Source of the DNA: Alteromonas sp. M12
GTDB taxonomy: Bacteria > Pseudomonadota > Gammaproteobacteria > Enterobacterales > Alteromonadaceae
Length of the DNA: 64,000 nucleotides
Assembly (NCBI RefSeq): GCF_037478005.1
Contig: NZ_CP144164.1
Location: 3,968,001-4,032,000 of the forward strand
Reading direction: 5' to 3'
The notes beneath the pieces are model-generated. The model was not told where the DNA came from. It ran no database searches and saw only the letters and a program-made list of their open reading frames with translations. Positions 53,230 through 63,804 of this stretch are shown here, in pieces; position 1 is the first letter of the stretch; the number at the start of each line of letters is the position of its first letter. A program made the translations under genes and the position numbers.

Positions 53230-53727
53230 CTATACTCTTAGTGACTTTTCACCGCGAGCCAAACCACAAACTCCCGTTCTGGAAGACTCAATAACTTCAG
53301 TCTGAGCCCACATGGCTTGCGCAAACGCATCCAATTTATCACTCGTTCCAGTTACTTGAATCGTGTAATTTTTTGCATCTGTGTCCACTATTTGAGCGCG
53401 AAAAATATCAACAGTACGGTTCACTTCAGAGCGCACTAAATCCGTTTTCGCGGCAACTTTAATTAGCATCAACTCACGTTCAACATGGGTTCCATCGGTT
53501 AAATCAGTAACTTTTAGTACATCTATTAACTTGTTTACCTGTTTAGTAATTTGCTCAATCACTTTGTCATCACCGTGGGTCACTATGGTCAAACGCGAAA
53601 GGCTTGAGTCTGTAGTAGGTGCTACGCACAGTGAATCAACGTTATATCCACGTTGAGAAAACACGCCCACAATGCGTGACAATGAACCTGGTTCGTTTTC
53701 CATCAATACAGAGATAATTCTTCTCAT
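53230..53727 (-). CDS. ilvH: Acetolactate synthase small (regulatory) subunit
   Basis: Regulatory subunit of 165 aa of acetohydroxyacid synthase III, conferring valine inhibition. ACT domain at the N terminus: RRIISVLMENEPGSLSRIVG, VFSQRGYNVDSLCVAPT, then a C-terminal domain (FRAQIVDTDAKNYTIQVTGT). Its first base is shared with the last of ilvI, so the two are translationally coupled. E. coli IlvH is 163 aa. Confidence 0.95.
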   Translation of the reverse strand: MRRIISVLMENEPGSLSRIVGVFSQRGYNVDSLCVAPTTDSSLSRLTIVTHGDDKVIEQITKQVNKLIDVLKVTDLTDGTHVERELMLIKVAAKTDLVRSEVNRTVDIFRAQIVDTDAKNYTIQVTGTSDKLDAFAQAMWAQTEVIESSRTGVCGLARGEKSLRV

Positions 53728-55445
53728 CAGGTACGCTCCGTTTTACTTAATCTCATTTCATCCATAGCACCGTATTTGATTTGCATGGGATATACATGTT
53801 CATTCTGATCTATTGCTATATCCATAAAGACCAAGCGATCTTTTAAGGCAAAACACTTCTCCATTGCTTCATCAAGCTCAGATGGATGATTAACTTTAAT
53901 GCCAACATGGCCATAAGCTTCAGCCAATTTAACGAAATCAGGCATAGAATCCATATACGAATGAGAATGGCGACCTTTATAAATCATATCTTGCCATTGT
54001 CTTACCATGCCTAACGCGCGGTTATTCAATGAAATAATTTTGACTGGCAAGTTATATTGCAAGCAAGTAGATAACTCTTGGATATTCATTTGAATACTAC
54101 CGTCACCCGTTACCACTACGGAAACGGCTTCAGGATTAGCCATTTGAACACCCATGGCGGCAGGCAAACCAAAGCCCATGGTGCCAAGACCACCTGAATT
54201 GATCCATCTTCTCGGTTTTGCAAAAGGATAATAAAGCGCAGCAAACATCTGGTGTTGACCAACATCAGAACTCACATATGCATCACCGTTTGTATGTTTA
54301 TACAATGCTTCGATAACTTGCTGTGGCTTAATGACGTCATCATTTTTCTGATAATCTAAGCACTTAAGATCACGCCACGAATTGATTTGATTCCACCAAT
54401 CCGCAAGCTTTTGTTTCTGTCCTGATAAGTCTTTTTTATTAAGTTGACTTAATACTTGCTCAACAACCTTATCAACGGAACCGACTACAGGTATGTGCAC
54501 AGCAACGGTTTTAGAAATTGACGCGGGATCGATGTCAACGTGGATAATAGTTGCATGGGGACAGAATTTTTCCACATTGTTAGTCACACGATCATCGAAG
54601 CGTGCGCCTAAGGCAAAAATACAATCGGCGTTGTGCATCGTTTTATTAGCTTCAAGAGTACCATGCATACCCAACATGCCAACGAACTGCTCATGTACGC
54701 TTGAGAACGCTCCCAAGCCCATTAACGTCGAAGTTACAGGGGCATTAAGTTTCTCGGCCAACTCAGTAATTAATGCAGAGGCTTCAGAGGTAATTGCACC
54801 ACCACCAACATAAAGCACAGGTCTTTTTGCACTAACTAAAGTATCAACAGTTTTTCTAATCTGTTTACTGTGTCCTTTCAACGTTGGGTTGTAAGAACGC
54901 ATAGTCACATCAGAAGGATATTCATAAGGATGAGATTCAAGCACATTCACTAAATCTTTTGGCAAATCAACAACCACAGGACCTGGACGGCCGGTATTAG
55001 CGATGTAGTATGCTTTAGCGATGGCCATAGGAATATCGATTGCTCGTTTAACCAAAAAACTATGCTTTACGATTGGACGTGAACAACCCACCATATCAGT
55101 TTCTTGGAATGCATCTTCACCTATGTGCATTGAAGGCACCTGACCAGACAACACAACCATAGGAATTGAGTCCATATAAGCAGTGGCAATACCGGTAATT
55201 GTATTGGTTGCTCCGGGTCCCGATGTCACTAAAACAGTACCAGTTTTTCCTGTAGAGCGAGCATAACCATCAGCCATATGGGCTGCGGCTTGTTCGTGGC
55301 GGACGAGTACATGCTTGACGTCATCTTGTGCATACAAAGCATCATAAATGTCGAGAACGGCACCACCTGGGTATCCGAACACATGCGTAACTCCAGAATC
55401 TTTAAGGGCGCGAACTACCATAGCTGCACCTGACATCATTTCCAC
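53727..55445 (-). CDS. ilvI: Acetolactate synthase large subunit
   Basis: Catalytic subunit of 572 aa; ThDP-dependent condensation of pyruvate to acetolactate in Val/Leu/Ile synthesis. Seen: [20 protein letters not shown], catalytic Glu in [19 protein letters not shown] region with [16 protein letters not shown], and the ThDP motif [22 protein letters not shown] 55445 gives the start M-E-M-M-S-G-A, which matches E. coli IlvI, and AGGAGG lies 7 bp upstream. A palindrome TAGGATG-AA-CATCCTA lies at 55572-55587. Confidence 0.96.
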   Translation of the reverse strand: MEMMSGAAMVVRALKDSGVTHVFGYPGGAVLDIYDALYAQDDVKHVLVRHEQAAAHMADGYARSTGKTGTVLVTSGPGATNTITGIATAYMDSIPMVVLSGQVPSMHIGEDAFQETDMVGCSRPIVKHSFLVKRAIDIPMAIAKAYYIANTGRPGPVVVDLPKDLVNVLESHPYEYPSDVTMRSYNPTLKGHSKQIRKTVDTLVSAKRPVLYVGGGAITSEASALITELAEKLNAPVTSTLMGLGAFSSVHEQFVGMLGMHGTLEANKTMHNADCIFALGARFDDRVTNNVEKFCPHATIIHVDIDPASISKTVAVHIPVVGSVDKVVEQVLSQLNKKDLSGQKQKLADWWNQINSWRDLKCLDYQKNDDVIKPQQVIEALYKHTNGDAYVSSDVGQHQMFAALYYPFAKPRRWINSGGLGTMGFGLPAAMGVQMANPEAVSVVVTGDGSIQMNIQELSTCLQYNLPVKIISLNNRALGMVRQWQDMIYKGRHSHSYMDSMPDFVKLAEAYGHVGIKVNHPSELDEAMEKCFALKDRLVFMDIAIDQNEHVYPMQIKYGAMDEMRLSKTERT

Positions 55446-55571
55446 CAGACATCCTCCTGTGTAATTAATTAGTGACTGTTAGATTTATAGAGGGACTATA
55501 CGTGACAGATTAGGAAGATAAAACAGCAAAACGGCATAAAGTGAGATATATATCCCAATATACCGTTTTTT

Positions 55572-55587
55572 TAGGATGAACATCCTA
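55572..55587. promoter_or_regulatory. Palindrome upstream of ilvIH
   Basis: TAGGATG-AA-CATCCTA, perfect 7-bp arms, 127 bp upstream of ilvI; a further TAGGATG occurs at 55613-55619. Possible operator. Not a terminator, since it lacks a 3' T-run on both strands. Confidence 0.35.
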
Positions 55588-55643
55588 TTATCAAGCTTAA
55601 AATAGCCATAAATAGGATGAATTTACATTTTATTTACACGCTT

Positions 55644-56021
55644 TTAGGAATCCATATCCACTTCTAACTCTACATCGTCATTTATTGACGCGTCTTCGTC
55701 ATCGTCATTCAGATGAGAAGGCTTGTTGCCGTAGATACTGCCCAGTTTTGGTCGACTAATGCGTTTTTGGTATTTTAACCAAGCACGCTCCGAAACAGTT
55801 TCAGGTTCTACCTTTCCAAATGCCGATTCAATAAAGTGCTGATCTTCTTCGGTTTCAGGTGAAATAACACCATCTACTAAAGCAGCATATAAGGCACCGT
55901 ATTGACTTAACGCCTTGCTCTCATTAATCGAAAAGTCTCCAGAACGTGAAAAGCCGTAAGGATAATTTTTCACATCGCTGAAAACGCGTTTTGTCAAAGA
56001 ATCTCTTGTAATATTTGCCAT
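55644..56021 (-). CDS. maoP: MaoP (DUF413) macrodomain Ori organisation protein
   Basis: Protein of 125 aa matching DUF413/MaoP (E. coli YifE), which with the maoS site organises the Ori macrodomain. Signature: FSDVKNYPYGFSRSGDFSIN, ISPETEEDQHFIESAFGKVE, then WLKYQKRISRPKL and an acidic tail (DDDEDASINDDVELEVD). Start ATG 56021 gives the family-like N terminus; in-frame starts at 56030 or 56072 are possible. Confidence 0.87.
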   Translation of the reverse strand: MANITRDSLTKRVFSDVKNYPYGFSRSGDFSINESKALSQYGALYAALVDGVISPETEEDQHFIESAFGKVEPETVSERAWLKYQKRISRPKLGSIYGNKPSHLNDDDEDASINDDVELEVDMDS

Positions 56022-56469
56022 GATGGACATCCCAAAAAACAAAAAATAATCAATCTTAAAAACTGGTTCCAAATTGGTTATTGCAATTCACAACAAAAAC
56101 ACAAATTGGTGCGTCTATTCAAGTGGATAAATAAAACCAAAACGACCTAGTGTCAATAAAAATTTGATGACAATTTAAAGTCGGGTAAAATTCGTCGCAG
56201 ATCCGCTACAGGGTTGAGGTTAATGAACTATTAAGGTGCATAAATCATTAGCATAAAATAGGCCAAAAGAACTATTGAAACGAGGCTAAAAGGAAAAATT
56301 ACGGATAGAAAAAAACGCTTATTCAAATTCGTACTTGTTGGCTAAGAAAGTTGATAAATAATTTATATACCAAGCCCCAATTTCGTTCTGATTTTGAGCA
56401 TTGTATTATCCCTTTTGAGCATTGTATTATCCCTTTTGAGCCGGGACGGCAGATTTGCCAATTGGAGGG
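56022..56469. repeat. Intergenic with 21-bp tandem duplication
   Basis: 448 bp without a gene. At 56392-56433 a 21-bp unit (TTTTGAGCATTGTATTATCC plus C) occurs twice in tandem, followed by a partial third copy (TTTTGAGC). This is the only repeat noted here. Confidence 0.8.
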
Positions 56470-56958
56470 TTATTTTTTCGGCACCCAGGCCCATATCATC
56501 TCAGCTTCAAGGGGTACAATATCTGCTCCATCAGTAATCACAACTTGCACTGTAATTTCACCTTTTGGCTGGTGTTGCATTAATTCAATTTGTTCCTCAG
56601 TCAGCCACGCCTTAGCAGTAATATCTCCGGTACAGCGTTTGACATAGTTCAGGTTCATCGTTTTGATTAACGGAATTTTATCTGCTGGTAAATTGATACC
56701 AACCACAAATCCGGTGGCGGATTCAGCCAACAACGCCATACCAGCCGCATGAACAGTGCCAATATGATTACGAACCTTACGCCTATTTTTCAATTTTAAG
56801 GTTGCAGAGACCCCGTCCGTTTCAACAATGTCGATTTTAGCAGTGCCCACCAACTTTACTTTATAGCGGAACAAAGTTGTCATCAGAAATTGACTCAGCC
56901 ATTGAGGGTATTGATTGGCTTTATCGACAAATTGTTTTAACGGGCTTTTAACTGACAT
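56470..56958 (-). CDS. DUF4442 hot-dog fold protein (thioesterase-like)
   Basis: Protein of 162 aa with the hot-dog pattern: RKVRNHIGTVHAAGMALLAE, in which HIGTVHAAG is the active-site helix region of acyl-CoA thioesterases of the DUF4442/YiiD-C group, then INLPADKIPLIKTMNLNY. It probably hydrolyses or binds an acyl thioester. ATG 56958 (GGAG 8 nt upstream) is preferred to an in-frame GTG/ATG at 56988. Monocistronic. Confidence 0.78.
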   Translation of the reverse strand: MSVKSPLKQFVDKANQYPQWLSQFLMTTLFRYKVKLVGTAKIDIVETDGVSATLKLKNRRKVRNHIGTVHAAGMALLAESATGFVVGINLPADKIPLIKTMNLNYVKRCTGDITAKAWLTEEQIELMQHQPKGEITVQVVITDGADIVPLEAEMIWAWVPKK

Positions 56959-57162
56959 GGTGTATTCTCCACTTACTGGTTGGACCACGAGAGTGTGAGC
57001 TATTTTATAATGAGTATCAAGCTAAAATAATCGCTGAACTTCGACGCTCAAGAAGAACGGTTAACAGTGAAGTTATGGTTATCAGGAACGAGTAAAGTAA
57101 TAACAGATTCCCTGTTTGGGAAAGTTATCTTTAGATGTATAGATAGATTTCATTTAGAAAAT

Positions 57163-57238
<76 letters not shown>

Positions 57239-57393
57239 ATTTTGGTGGTGGTTGGCAATTCCTGATTTGCCGTTTTGCTTTCGGTTCATCCTAAACCGGG
57301 TGCGCATTGTACAAAAATAATTTAACGAATCAAGTGTTATTTTCAATTAATTTAGTTAAGTTGCTTTAATTGCTAAAAATATAATCATTACGC

Positions 57394-57939
57394 TTATATA
57401 TTGAACACATGCTGACGGTAATAAACTAATTCCTCGATAGACTCTCGAATATCATCTAAGGCTTGATGAGTACCTTTTTTATGGAATCCGTCCAAAACTT
57501 CAGGCTTCCAACGTTTAATTAGCTCTTTTAATGTACTGACATCAATACTGCGATAATGAAAATAGTTTTCTAGGTCTGGCATATATTTCACAAGAAATCG
57601 ACGATCTTGCCCGATAGTGTTACCGCATAATGGGGAAGCTCCACTGGGAACATATTGCTGTAAAAATGCAATTGTTTGTTTTACTGCCTCTTTCTCATCT
57701 ATTGAGCTGGCTTTGCAACGATCTGTTAAGCCCGACTTACCGTGCACATCAACACACCAAGCATCCATGTTGTCGAGTATCTCATTGCTTTGATGAATCG
57801 CTAAAACCGGCCCCTCTGCTAGAACATTGAGGTTTTTGTCGGTGACAATAGTAGCAATTTCTAAAATGACATCGGTTTCAGGTTCAAGTCCGGTCATTTC
57901 AAGATCTATCCAAACTAAATTTTCGTTATTTAATGGCAT
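57394..57939 (-). CDS. orn: Oligoribonuclease
   Basis: DnaQ-like 3'-5' exonuclease of 181 aa that degrades di- to pentaribonucleotides, including pGpG from c-di-GMP. DEDDh residues: Asp12 and Glu14 (WIDLEMTGL), a middle Asp ([11 protein letters not shown]), and the C-terminal His/Asp in [15 protein letters not shown]. Size equals the E. coli enzyme. Divergent from rsgA, the conserved arrangement. Confidence 0.97.
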   Translation of the reverse strand: MPLNNENLVWIDLEMTGLEPETDVILEIATIVTDKNLNVLAEGPVLAIHQSNEILDNMDAWCVDVHGKSGLTDRCKASSIDEKEAVKQTIAFLQQYVPSGASPLCGNTIGQDRRFLVKYMPDLENYFHYRSIDVSTLKELIKRWKPEVLDGFHKKGTHQALDDIRESIEELVYYRQHVFNI

Positions 57940-58129
57940 AATACAAACCTTATTAATGGGCCAACTGGTTTTTTCTTCAACTATTCGACAGTTTTAAACT
58001 ATCTATCTCACCAAGCGTATCTTTCAGGATTTAGCTTGCCGATAAGCCAAGCCAAATAAAATATTATCAAAATTCACGCGCTGACGTTAACATGTATGAG
58101 TCTTACGAGCCAAATTAAGTAAAGTAAAC

Positions 58130-59161
58130 GTGGCAAAAAAACCAAAGTTAACAAAAAAACAAAAACGACAGGTCTCTACCAACCGTCAAAAAAGGCTTTC
58201 CACCAAAGAGTCTTTTCAAAACGATGAACAATTAGCTGATAGCCGAAATGGAACCGTTATTGGACGTTTTGGTAAACATGCTGACGTACAAGATGAATCC
58301 GGGGAGATCACCAAGTGCTACATGCGACGCACTATTGGCAGTGTGGTTTGCGGTGATAAAGTTGAATTTCGTCCCGGCAAAGATGTCAATGAAGGGGTGA
58401 GCGGCATCATTGAATTAGTCCATGACCGAACTTCCGTTCTCACTCGACCTGATTTTTATGATGGTGTTAAGCCAATTGCCGCCAACATCGACCAAATCAT
58501 AATTGTGAGTTCAGTTTTACCGGCGCTTTCATTGAATATTATTGATCGTTACTTAGTTGCATCTGAAGATGTTCAGATTCAACCTGTTTTGCTGTTAAAC
58601 AAAATTGAAATGCTAGATGAAGATGCACGTTTAGCCGTTGATAAAGAACTACAAATATACAGAGATATAGGTTACCAAGTGTTACTTACCAGTTGTAAAA
58701 CCGGTGAAGGTATAGAACAACTTAAACACATTTTATCAGACAAAATTAGCGTATTTGTAGGTCAATCAGGAGTGGGGAAATCGAGTATCGTCAATCAATT
58801 GCTCCCTGATGCAGATGAGGCAATTGGCGACATCTCAGACAATTCAGGTTTAGGCCAACATACGACCACTGCGGCTAAAATGTTACACTTCCCAGGAGGC
58901 GGAGATCTTATTGATTCACCGGGCGTCAGGGAATTCGCTCTTTGGCATCTGCCTGTAGAAAAAGTGACCTCAGGATTCATTGAATTTAGAGATTATATTG
59001 GCGGCTGTAAATTTCGAGACTGTAAGCATTTAGATGATCCGGGTTGTATCATTAAGCAGGCAGCGTTAAATGGCGAAATATCTCAGCAACGATATGCCAG
59101 TTACCATAAGATATTATCTTCAATGGAAGACAACAGACCAAACCGCGCAATTCCAACTTAA
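58130..59161 (+). CDS. rsgA: Ribosome small-subunit biogenesis GTPase RsgA
   Basis: Circularly permuted GTPase of 343 aa that assists 30S maturation. Order: a basic N terminus ([20 protein letters not shown]), an OB domain ([20 protein letters not shown]), then G4 (LLNKIE), G1 (GQSGVGKSS), G3 (DSPGVREF) and the C-terminal zinc site ([14 protein letters not shown]). The start is GTG 58130. A terminator follows, then psd. Confidence 0.96.
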   Translation: MAKKPKLTKKQKRQVSTNRQKRLSTKESFQNDEQLADSRNGTVIGRFGKHADVQDESGEITKCYMRRTIGSVVCGDKVEFRPGKDVNEGVSGIIELVHDRTSVLTRPDFYDGVKPIAANIDQIIIVSSVLPALSLNIIDRYLVASEDVQIQPVLLLNKIEMLDEDARLAVDKELQIYRDIGYQVLLTSCKTGEGIEQLKHILSDKISVFVGQSGVGKSSIVNQLLPDADEAIGDISDNSGLGQHTTTAAKMLHFPGGGDLIDSPGVREFALWHLPVEKVTSGFIEFRDYIGGCKFRDCKHLDDPGCIIKQAALNGEISQQRYASYHKILSSMEDNRPNRAIPT

Positions 59162-59194
59162 ATGTAATCTTTTGTTTCCACAATAGGCTTCTAA

Positions 59195-59217
59195 GCCCCT
59201 AAAAATGGGGCGTTTTT
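59195..59217 (+). terminator. Terminator after rsgA
   Basis: GCCCC and GGGGC with a 7-nt A-rich loop, followed by GTTTTT. Separates rsgA from psd. Confidence 0.8.
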
Positions 59218-59318
59218 CTACTCCCCATCAAAATGGCATGAGTTAGACCGACTCATTCTCAGACTAAAATTACAATATACGATACAATAACTTGGTCGAA
59301 ATTACGGAGGCTCCGGTC

Positions 59319-60179
59319 TTGATCAGTTGGTTCAAAATTAAGTTACAATACATATTGCCTAAACACTTGCTATCCAGACTAGTGGGTAAGCTGGCAGCTA
59401 GTGAAGCAGGTGGATTAACCACCGCATTGATTAAGTTGTTTATTAAACAATATAACGTTGACATGTCAGAGGCTAAATTTTCAGAGCCTGACCACTACCG
59501 CACATTTAATGAATTTTTTACCCGAGAATTAAAAGAAGGTGTGCGCCCAATTTGTGATGATCCTAAGCAATTAGCGATGTCAGTAGACGGCACAGTAAGT
59601 CAATTGGGCGACATTGATTTTGATACCATTTTCCAAGCCAAAGGTCATAATTACAGTCTGACTACTCTTTTAGGTGGTAATCCAGATATTGCTGCACCTT
59701 TTCAAGGTGGAAAATTCGCTACCATTTATCTATCACCGAAAGATTACCATCGTATCCATATGCCTATGGACGGTGTACTGACGGACATGATTTATGTACC
59801 CGGAGAGCTGTTTTCAGTAAACCCTCTCACCACCGAAAACGTACCAGGACTATTTGCCCGCAATGAGCGTGTTGTATGCGTATTTGAGTCTGAGCACGGT
59901 AAGTTCGCCATTGTATTGGTAGGTGCAACTATAGTTGCCAGTATCGAAACAATTTGGGCTGGTACGGTAACTCCCCCTGCAGGGAAAAATGTTCAACATT
60001 GGCGTTATCCCAAAGATAGCGAAAATACCATTACTTTGGCCAAAGGCGAGGAAATGGGACTGTTCAAACTGGGCTCTACTATTGTTGCCTGTTTTGAACC
60101 GGAAATGATCGAGTTCAACGGTCAGTCCAACGGTGACACAACACGACTAGGTGAAGTTTTCGCCACGCTAAAAGACTAA
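59319..60179 (+). CDS. psd: Phosphatidylserine decarboxylase proenzyme
   Basis: Membrane-associated enzyme of 286 aa making phosphatidylethanolamine. Self-cleavage motif LGST in [13 protein letters not shown] forms the pyruvoyl group on Ser; other signatures are [31 protein letters not shown] and [16 protein letters not shown] 59319 is the preferred start: GGAGG is 8 nt upstream and the protein then aligns with the E. coli N terminus; an in-frame TTG at 59292 lacks this. Confidence 0.95.
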   Translation: MISWFKIKLQYILPKHLLSRLVGKLAASEAGGLTTALIKLFIKQYNVDMSEAKFSEPDHYRTFNEFFTRELKEGVRPICDDPKQLAMSVDGTVSQLGDIDFDTIFQAKGHNYSLTTLLGGNPDIAAPFQGGKFATIYLSPKDYHRIHMPMDGVLTDMIYVPGELFSVNPLTTENVPGLFARNERVVCVFESEHGKFAIVLVGATIVASIETIWAGTVTPPAGKNVQHWRYPKDSENTITLAKGEEMGLFKLGSTIVACFEPEMIEFNGQSNGDTTRLGEVFATLKD

Positions 60180-60184
60180 GATTC

Positions 60185-61051
60185 ATGCATCCAGTAAAAC
60201 GAAGCCTATGGTCTTTGCACCTAACCGTAATATTGTTAGGTGCCACGGCATTAATGTCTAAAATTATTCCTCTGTCCGCTACCGATATTACATTTGGGCG
60301 TTCATTGGTTGCTTGTATCGTGTTGGCATTGTTAGTCAAGCTCTCAGGGGCTAGCTTGCGCCTTAATAATATTAAGGATTATTGGGTTGCCTTAGCCCTT
60401 GGTTTGTTGATGTCAGCGCATTGGGTAACGTATTTTGCAGCCATGCAGTACTCGTCAGTGTCAGTTGGTATGATTGCACTTTTCACCTTCCCCGTTATCG
60501 CGGTTTTGTTAGAGCCGTTCTTTGAAGGAATTCGTTTAGTTTGGCAGGACGTTGTCAGCGCAATCGTGGTATTTATTGGTATTTTCCTGATCGTTCCTGA
60601 AATTTCTTTAAAAAATGACGTAACCTTAGGAATTCTTATAGGCATGCTTTCTGCGGTACTTTACGCACTTAGAAACTTATGCCATCGAAAGTATTTTTCT
60701 CACTACTCTGGCTCCCACGCAATGGCTTACCAGACGTTAGTGATATTAATTAGCCTGTTATTTTTTGTTTCCGACGACTTTTTCACGGCCAGTAGTGAAA
60801 CCTATATGTGGTTAGTGGTGCTAGGTATCTTTTTAACCGCCCTACCCCATGCCTTGATTGCGACTAGCTTAAAACATCTACGGGTTAAAACCTTTGCGTT
60901 GGTAGCCTGTATGCAGCCTTTTTATGGCGTGATTCTGGCCATTATCGTGCTTGATGAAAAACCTAACTGGCAAACTTTTCTCGGTGGAACACTGGTAATT
61001 TCTGCAGCAATCTACGAGACTGTAAACGCCCAAAAACTGCATCGCAAATAG
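60185..61051 (+). CDS. EamA/DMT-family transporter
   Basis: Membrane protein of 288 aa with ten hydrophobic helices in two EamA halves; motifs AHWVTYFAAMQYSSVSVGM and RVKTFALVACMQPFYGVILA with PNWQTFLGG near the end of the second. Drug/metabolite transporter superfamily, usually exporters of amino acids or other metabolites; substrate unknown. It starts 5 bp after psd, so probably in the same transcript. Confidence 0.88.
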   Translation: MHPVKRSLWSLHLTVILLGATALMSKIIPLSATDITFGRSLVACIVLALLVKLSGASLRLNNIKDYWVALALGLLMSAHWVTYFAAMQYSSVSVGMIALFTFPVIAVLLEPFFEGIRLVWQDVVSAIVVFIGIFLIVPEISLKNDVTLGILIGMLSAVLYALRNLCHRKYFSHYSGSHAMAYQTLVILISLLFFVSDDFFTASSETYMWLVVLGIFLTALPHALIATSLKHLRVKTFALVACMQPFYGVILAIIVLDEKPNWQTFLGGTLVISAAIYETVNAQKLHRK

Positions 61052-61086
61052 TTCCTTTTATTAGGCTAGCGATTAATGGATTTTAC

Positions 61087-61791
61087 GTGTTTATATACGC
61101 TCACCGTGGTGCCAGTGCGCTGGCACCAGAAAACACCTTACTTGCTCTTAAAACGGCAATTTCCCAGCAAGCCGATGGCATTGAATTTGATGTATTCCAA
61201 CATCAAAACGAATTTATTTTAATTCATGATCGCTGGCTTCATCGCACTACCAATGGCATTGGTAATATAGATTCATTATTACTTGAGCAAATCAGAAAAT
61301 TAGATGCAGGAGAAGGGGAAACAGTACCGACCCTATTTGAAGCGCTAGAATGTATCGGTCAATCCTGTCAAATCAACATTGAATTGAAGGGCGTTAGGGA
61401 TATTCCTTTGCTCCTAAAATACGTTCAGCAAGCCTGTATAACCTTATCTATTCCATGCTCAAATATTTTGTATTCGTCATTTGATCATCATTTACTAAAA
61501 GCCATTAAAACGATTTCACCTACTTCAAGAATAGGCGCACTAACTGCAAATAAGCCAGTTGACTACGCTGCATTTGCTGAAAACTTAGGCGCTGAGTTTG
61601 TTAATGCTGATGTGACATTTGTAGACAAAAATTTTGTTTACGATGCGAAACGAAGAGGACTTAAAATGGGTGTTTATACCGTTGATCAGCCTGAAGACTT
61701 ATTACAATTGCAAAAATGGGGAGTGGACGCAGTATTTTGCAATAATCCACTCAATGCCAGATTAGCTCTTACTGATTCGGCTGTTGACTAG
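61087..61791 (+). CDS. ugpQ: Glycerophosphodiester phosphodiesterase
   Basis: Cytosolic GDPD of 234 aa, releasing sn-glycerol-3-phosphate from deacylated phospholipids. Catalytic/metal residues: HRGASALAPENTLLA, GIEFDVFQHQNEFILIHD (Glu, Asp, then HD), INIELKG; C-terminal GVYTVDQPEDLLQLQKWGVD. The start is GTG 61087. The 3' end overlaps the convergent MerC-family gene by 23 bp. Confidence 0.92.
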   Translation: MFIYAHRGASALAPENTLLALKTAISQQADGIEFDVFQHQNEFILIHDRWLHRTTNGIGNIDSLLLEQIRKLDAGEGETVPTLFEALECIGQSCQINIELKGVRDIPLLLKYVQQACITLSIPCSNILYSSFDHHLLKAIKTISPTSRIGALTANKPVDYAAFAENLGAEFVNADVTFVDKNFVYDAKRRGLKMGVYTVDQPEDLLQLQKWGVDAVFCNNPLNARLALTDSAVD

Positions 61792-62185
61792 ACTCACAAT
61801 CGTGACAAGTATCGCAGCTTTTGCACAAACGAATATTGGCAACATGTGCTGCAACGATCAGTAGCGCTCCCAAACCAATAGTAAATGGTTCATAAGCCTC
61901 ACCAAACATATCTTTGTTCCAATAAATTAAGCCACCTAAGAGCAAGCTGTATATTGGATATAATTGTCTGTGGTATCGATAGAACCCGAAAAGAAGGGCC
62001 CAGAAACCTACTATCATCGATAAGGTCAGAATCGTTTTTTCAAACCAATCTTGAGCAAAAAAGCTCGCGCTGACAAAGGGCACAAGCGGAATGAGAATAG
62101 GCAACAGCAAACAATGCAAAGCACAGATACTGGACGTCCAGATCCCTACTCTATCCATTACTGATTTATTTTCAGATGTTGCCAT
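61769..62185 (-). CDS. MerC-family membrane protein, probably zinc-regulated
   Basis: Protein of 138 aa with about four membrane helices and the MerC signature Cys pair in SSICALHCLLLPILIPL. The C terminus is Cys-rich (CKSCDTCHDCESS). MerC proteins were named for mercury uptake. Here there are no other mer genes, and a near-perfect Zur box (62282-62304) lies about 100 bp upstream, so a zinc transport role under Zur is more likely (inference). ATG 62185 is chosen; GTG 62206 is an alternative. Confidence 0.82.
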   Translation of the reverse strand: MATSENKSVMDRVGIWTSSICALHCLLLPILIPLVPFVSASFFAQDWFEKTILTLSMIVGFWALLFGFYRYHRQLYPIYSLLLGGLIYWNKDMFGEAYEPFTIGLGALLIVAAHVANIRLCKSCDTCHDCESSQQPNQ

Positions 62186-62281
62186 GGCGCTAACTAAACC
62201 TCTCACGTTATGCTTATTTAATTCAGTTTTACATTAAATGCAGGATATAAGATCAAGTTTAAATCTTACCCTATTAAAACC

Positions 62282-62304
62282 GGGACGTTATAGTATAACA
62301 TTTC
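62282..62304. promoter_or_regulatory. Zur box candidate
   Basis: GTTATAGTATAAC is a perfect palindrome (62287-62299) and equals the core of the gammaproteobacterial Zur site GTTATA-N-TATAAC. The right flank ATTTC also matches the consensus; the left flank does not fully. It lies upstream of the MerC-family gene. Confidence 0.7.
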
Positions 62305-62369
62305 CATTCAAATGCAACCGTTATTAGTTTTTTTTATAGGCCAATTGTTGGGTTAAACAACAAAAATCC

Positions 62370-62914
62370 GTAGCATGGTCTTTAGGCCATGGAATATCAC
62401 AAACACATTGCGGGGCTAAAGCACCCACCTACAACAGAAATCCGTAGCATGGTCTTTAGGCCATGGAATATCACAAAGCCATCGCGGGGCTAAAGCACCC
62501 ACCTACAACAGAAACCCGTAGCATGGGCTTTAGGCCATGGAATATCACAAAGCCATCGCGGAGCTGAAGCCCCCACCTACAACAGAAATCCGTAGCATGG
62601 TCTTTAGGCCATGGAATATGTCAATGCCATCGCGGAGCTAAAGCACCCACCTACCTACAACAGAAATCCGTAGCATGGTCTTTAGGCCATGGAATATCAC
62701 AAAGCCATCGCGGGGCTAAAGCACCCACCTACAACAGAAATCCGTAGCATGGTCTTTAGACCATGGAATATCTCAATCCCATCGCGGGGCTAAAGCCCCC
62801 GCCTACAACAGAAATCCGTAGCATGGTCTTTAGGCCATGGAATATCTCAAACACATTGCGGGGCTAAAGCACCCACCTACAACAGAAATCCGTAGCATGG
62901 TCTTTAGGCCATGG
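62370..62914. repeat. REP/BIME tandem array 3 (8 units)
   Basis: Units begin with GTAG at 62370, 62444, 62518, 62592, 62670, 62744, 62818 and 62892 (half unit). Period is 74 bp, once 78 bp by an extra CTAC. Same two hairpins as arrays 1 and 2 but with its own spacer (GAATATCACAAAGCCATC) and tail (AACAGAAATCC). Lies between the MerC-family gene and the zinc-ribbon gene. Confidence 0.9.
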
Positions 62915-62966
62915 AATCCGAGCCCAAAATGTCAAATATAGGACGTAATTTATTCCGCTGAATTCA

Positions 62967-63356
62967 TTAATCCCCTAGCAAGTCCCGTAATTTTTGTTCG
63001 GCTATTTGCGCGGGCGTTAATTGTTTATCTTCAGATTCTGCCACATCCTTCACTTCGGGCTCTTCACCAAATAGGGCGGCCAATTGTGCTTTGGCGTGTT
63101 GTGCTTTGTGATCCTGAGTTTGAGCAAAGGTTTTACCAGAAGGTGAGAAATAGTCACAGAAATTTGCCTTTTCAGGATCACTTACTTGCTCAGCCCTTGG
63201 TTCATTGCAGCCACCTCGTCCGTCGTAATCTTTACACATTTTACAAACATGCTGATCTGCACCACAGTTGGCACATTCTTCTCGGCGAGACATAGGAAAT
63301 ATAACATCGGTTAGACGGTTGCCACATTTCCAGCAGGTTAATTCTGAACAACTCAT
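62967..63356 (-). CDS. Zinc-ribbon-like hypothetical protein
   Basis: Soluble protein of 129 aa. Three Cys pairs at the N-terminal side (TCWKCGNRL, EECANCGADQHVCKMCKDY) suggest one or two zinc sites, plus GGCNEP and NFCDYF. The C terminus is acidic and helical (AQLAALFGEEPEVKDVAES). Recognised as a conserved type in marine gammaproteobacteria but of unknown function. Its ATG overlaps the VOC gene stop by 4 bp (coupled). Confidence 0.72.
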   Translation of the reverse strand: MSCSELTCWKCGNRLTDVIFPMSRREECANCGADQHVCKMCKDYDGRGGCNEPRAEQVSDPEKANFCDYFSPSGKTFAQTQDHKAQHAKAQLAALFGEEPEVKDVAESEDKQLTPAQIAEQKLRDLLGD

Positions 63357-63691
63357 TGGTGTTGATCAAACATAATTACATTGCCGTCAGGGTCTTTTAA
63401 AGTACAGTGGGCAGGCCCTGACTCTCCTTGAGTTTCAGAATCGATTGGATAACCATTTTTACGAATATGAGCTTCTATTGATCTGACATCCAAGGGATTA
63501 AACGTAAGAATATTATCTTCAAACATACCTTCAAATAATCCGATAACAGTAGTGTCTTTTTGTAATATCAGCCATTTATCTTCAACGCTGCCACAGCCTT
63601 CATGGGTTATAAACCCAAGCATTTCATAAAATGCTTTGGATTTAACAATGTCTTTCACTGCCAAGCTAACCGAAAATTGTCCTAATTCCAT
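63353..63691 (-). CDS. VOC-superfamily (glyoxalase-like) protein
   Basis: Protein of 112 aa with paired beta-alpha-beta-beta-beta modules: FSVSLAVKDIVKSKAFYEML at the start, and HCTLKDPDGNVIMFDQHQ at the end, with the conserved DPDGN and a Glu/Asp metal-site region. Substrate unknown. ATG 63691 follows GAGG at 9 nt; an in-frame start at 63706 is less likely. First gene of a pair with the zinc-ribbon protein. Confidence 0.83.
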   Translation of the reverse strand: MELGQFSVSLAVKDIVKSKAFYEMLGFITHEGCGSVEDKWLILQKDTTVIGLFEGMFEDNILTFNPLDVRSIEAHIRKNGYPIDSETQGESGPAHCTLKDPDGNVIMFDQHQ

Positions 63692-63804
63692 AGTGGAAAA
63701 CCTCACTTTATATCACTGTATAATCAATATAGCCTCAAACGACGCAAATGATAATAAAGTTAACAATCGGTTTTGTGCTTTGTTGAGCGACCTATTACTT
63801 CATT

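Noticed and set aside
62282..62304. Promoter -10 box (TATAGTAT) for the MerC-family gene
   Set aside because: The exact palindromy and ATTTC flank fit a Zur site much better, although the two may overlap.
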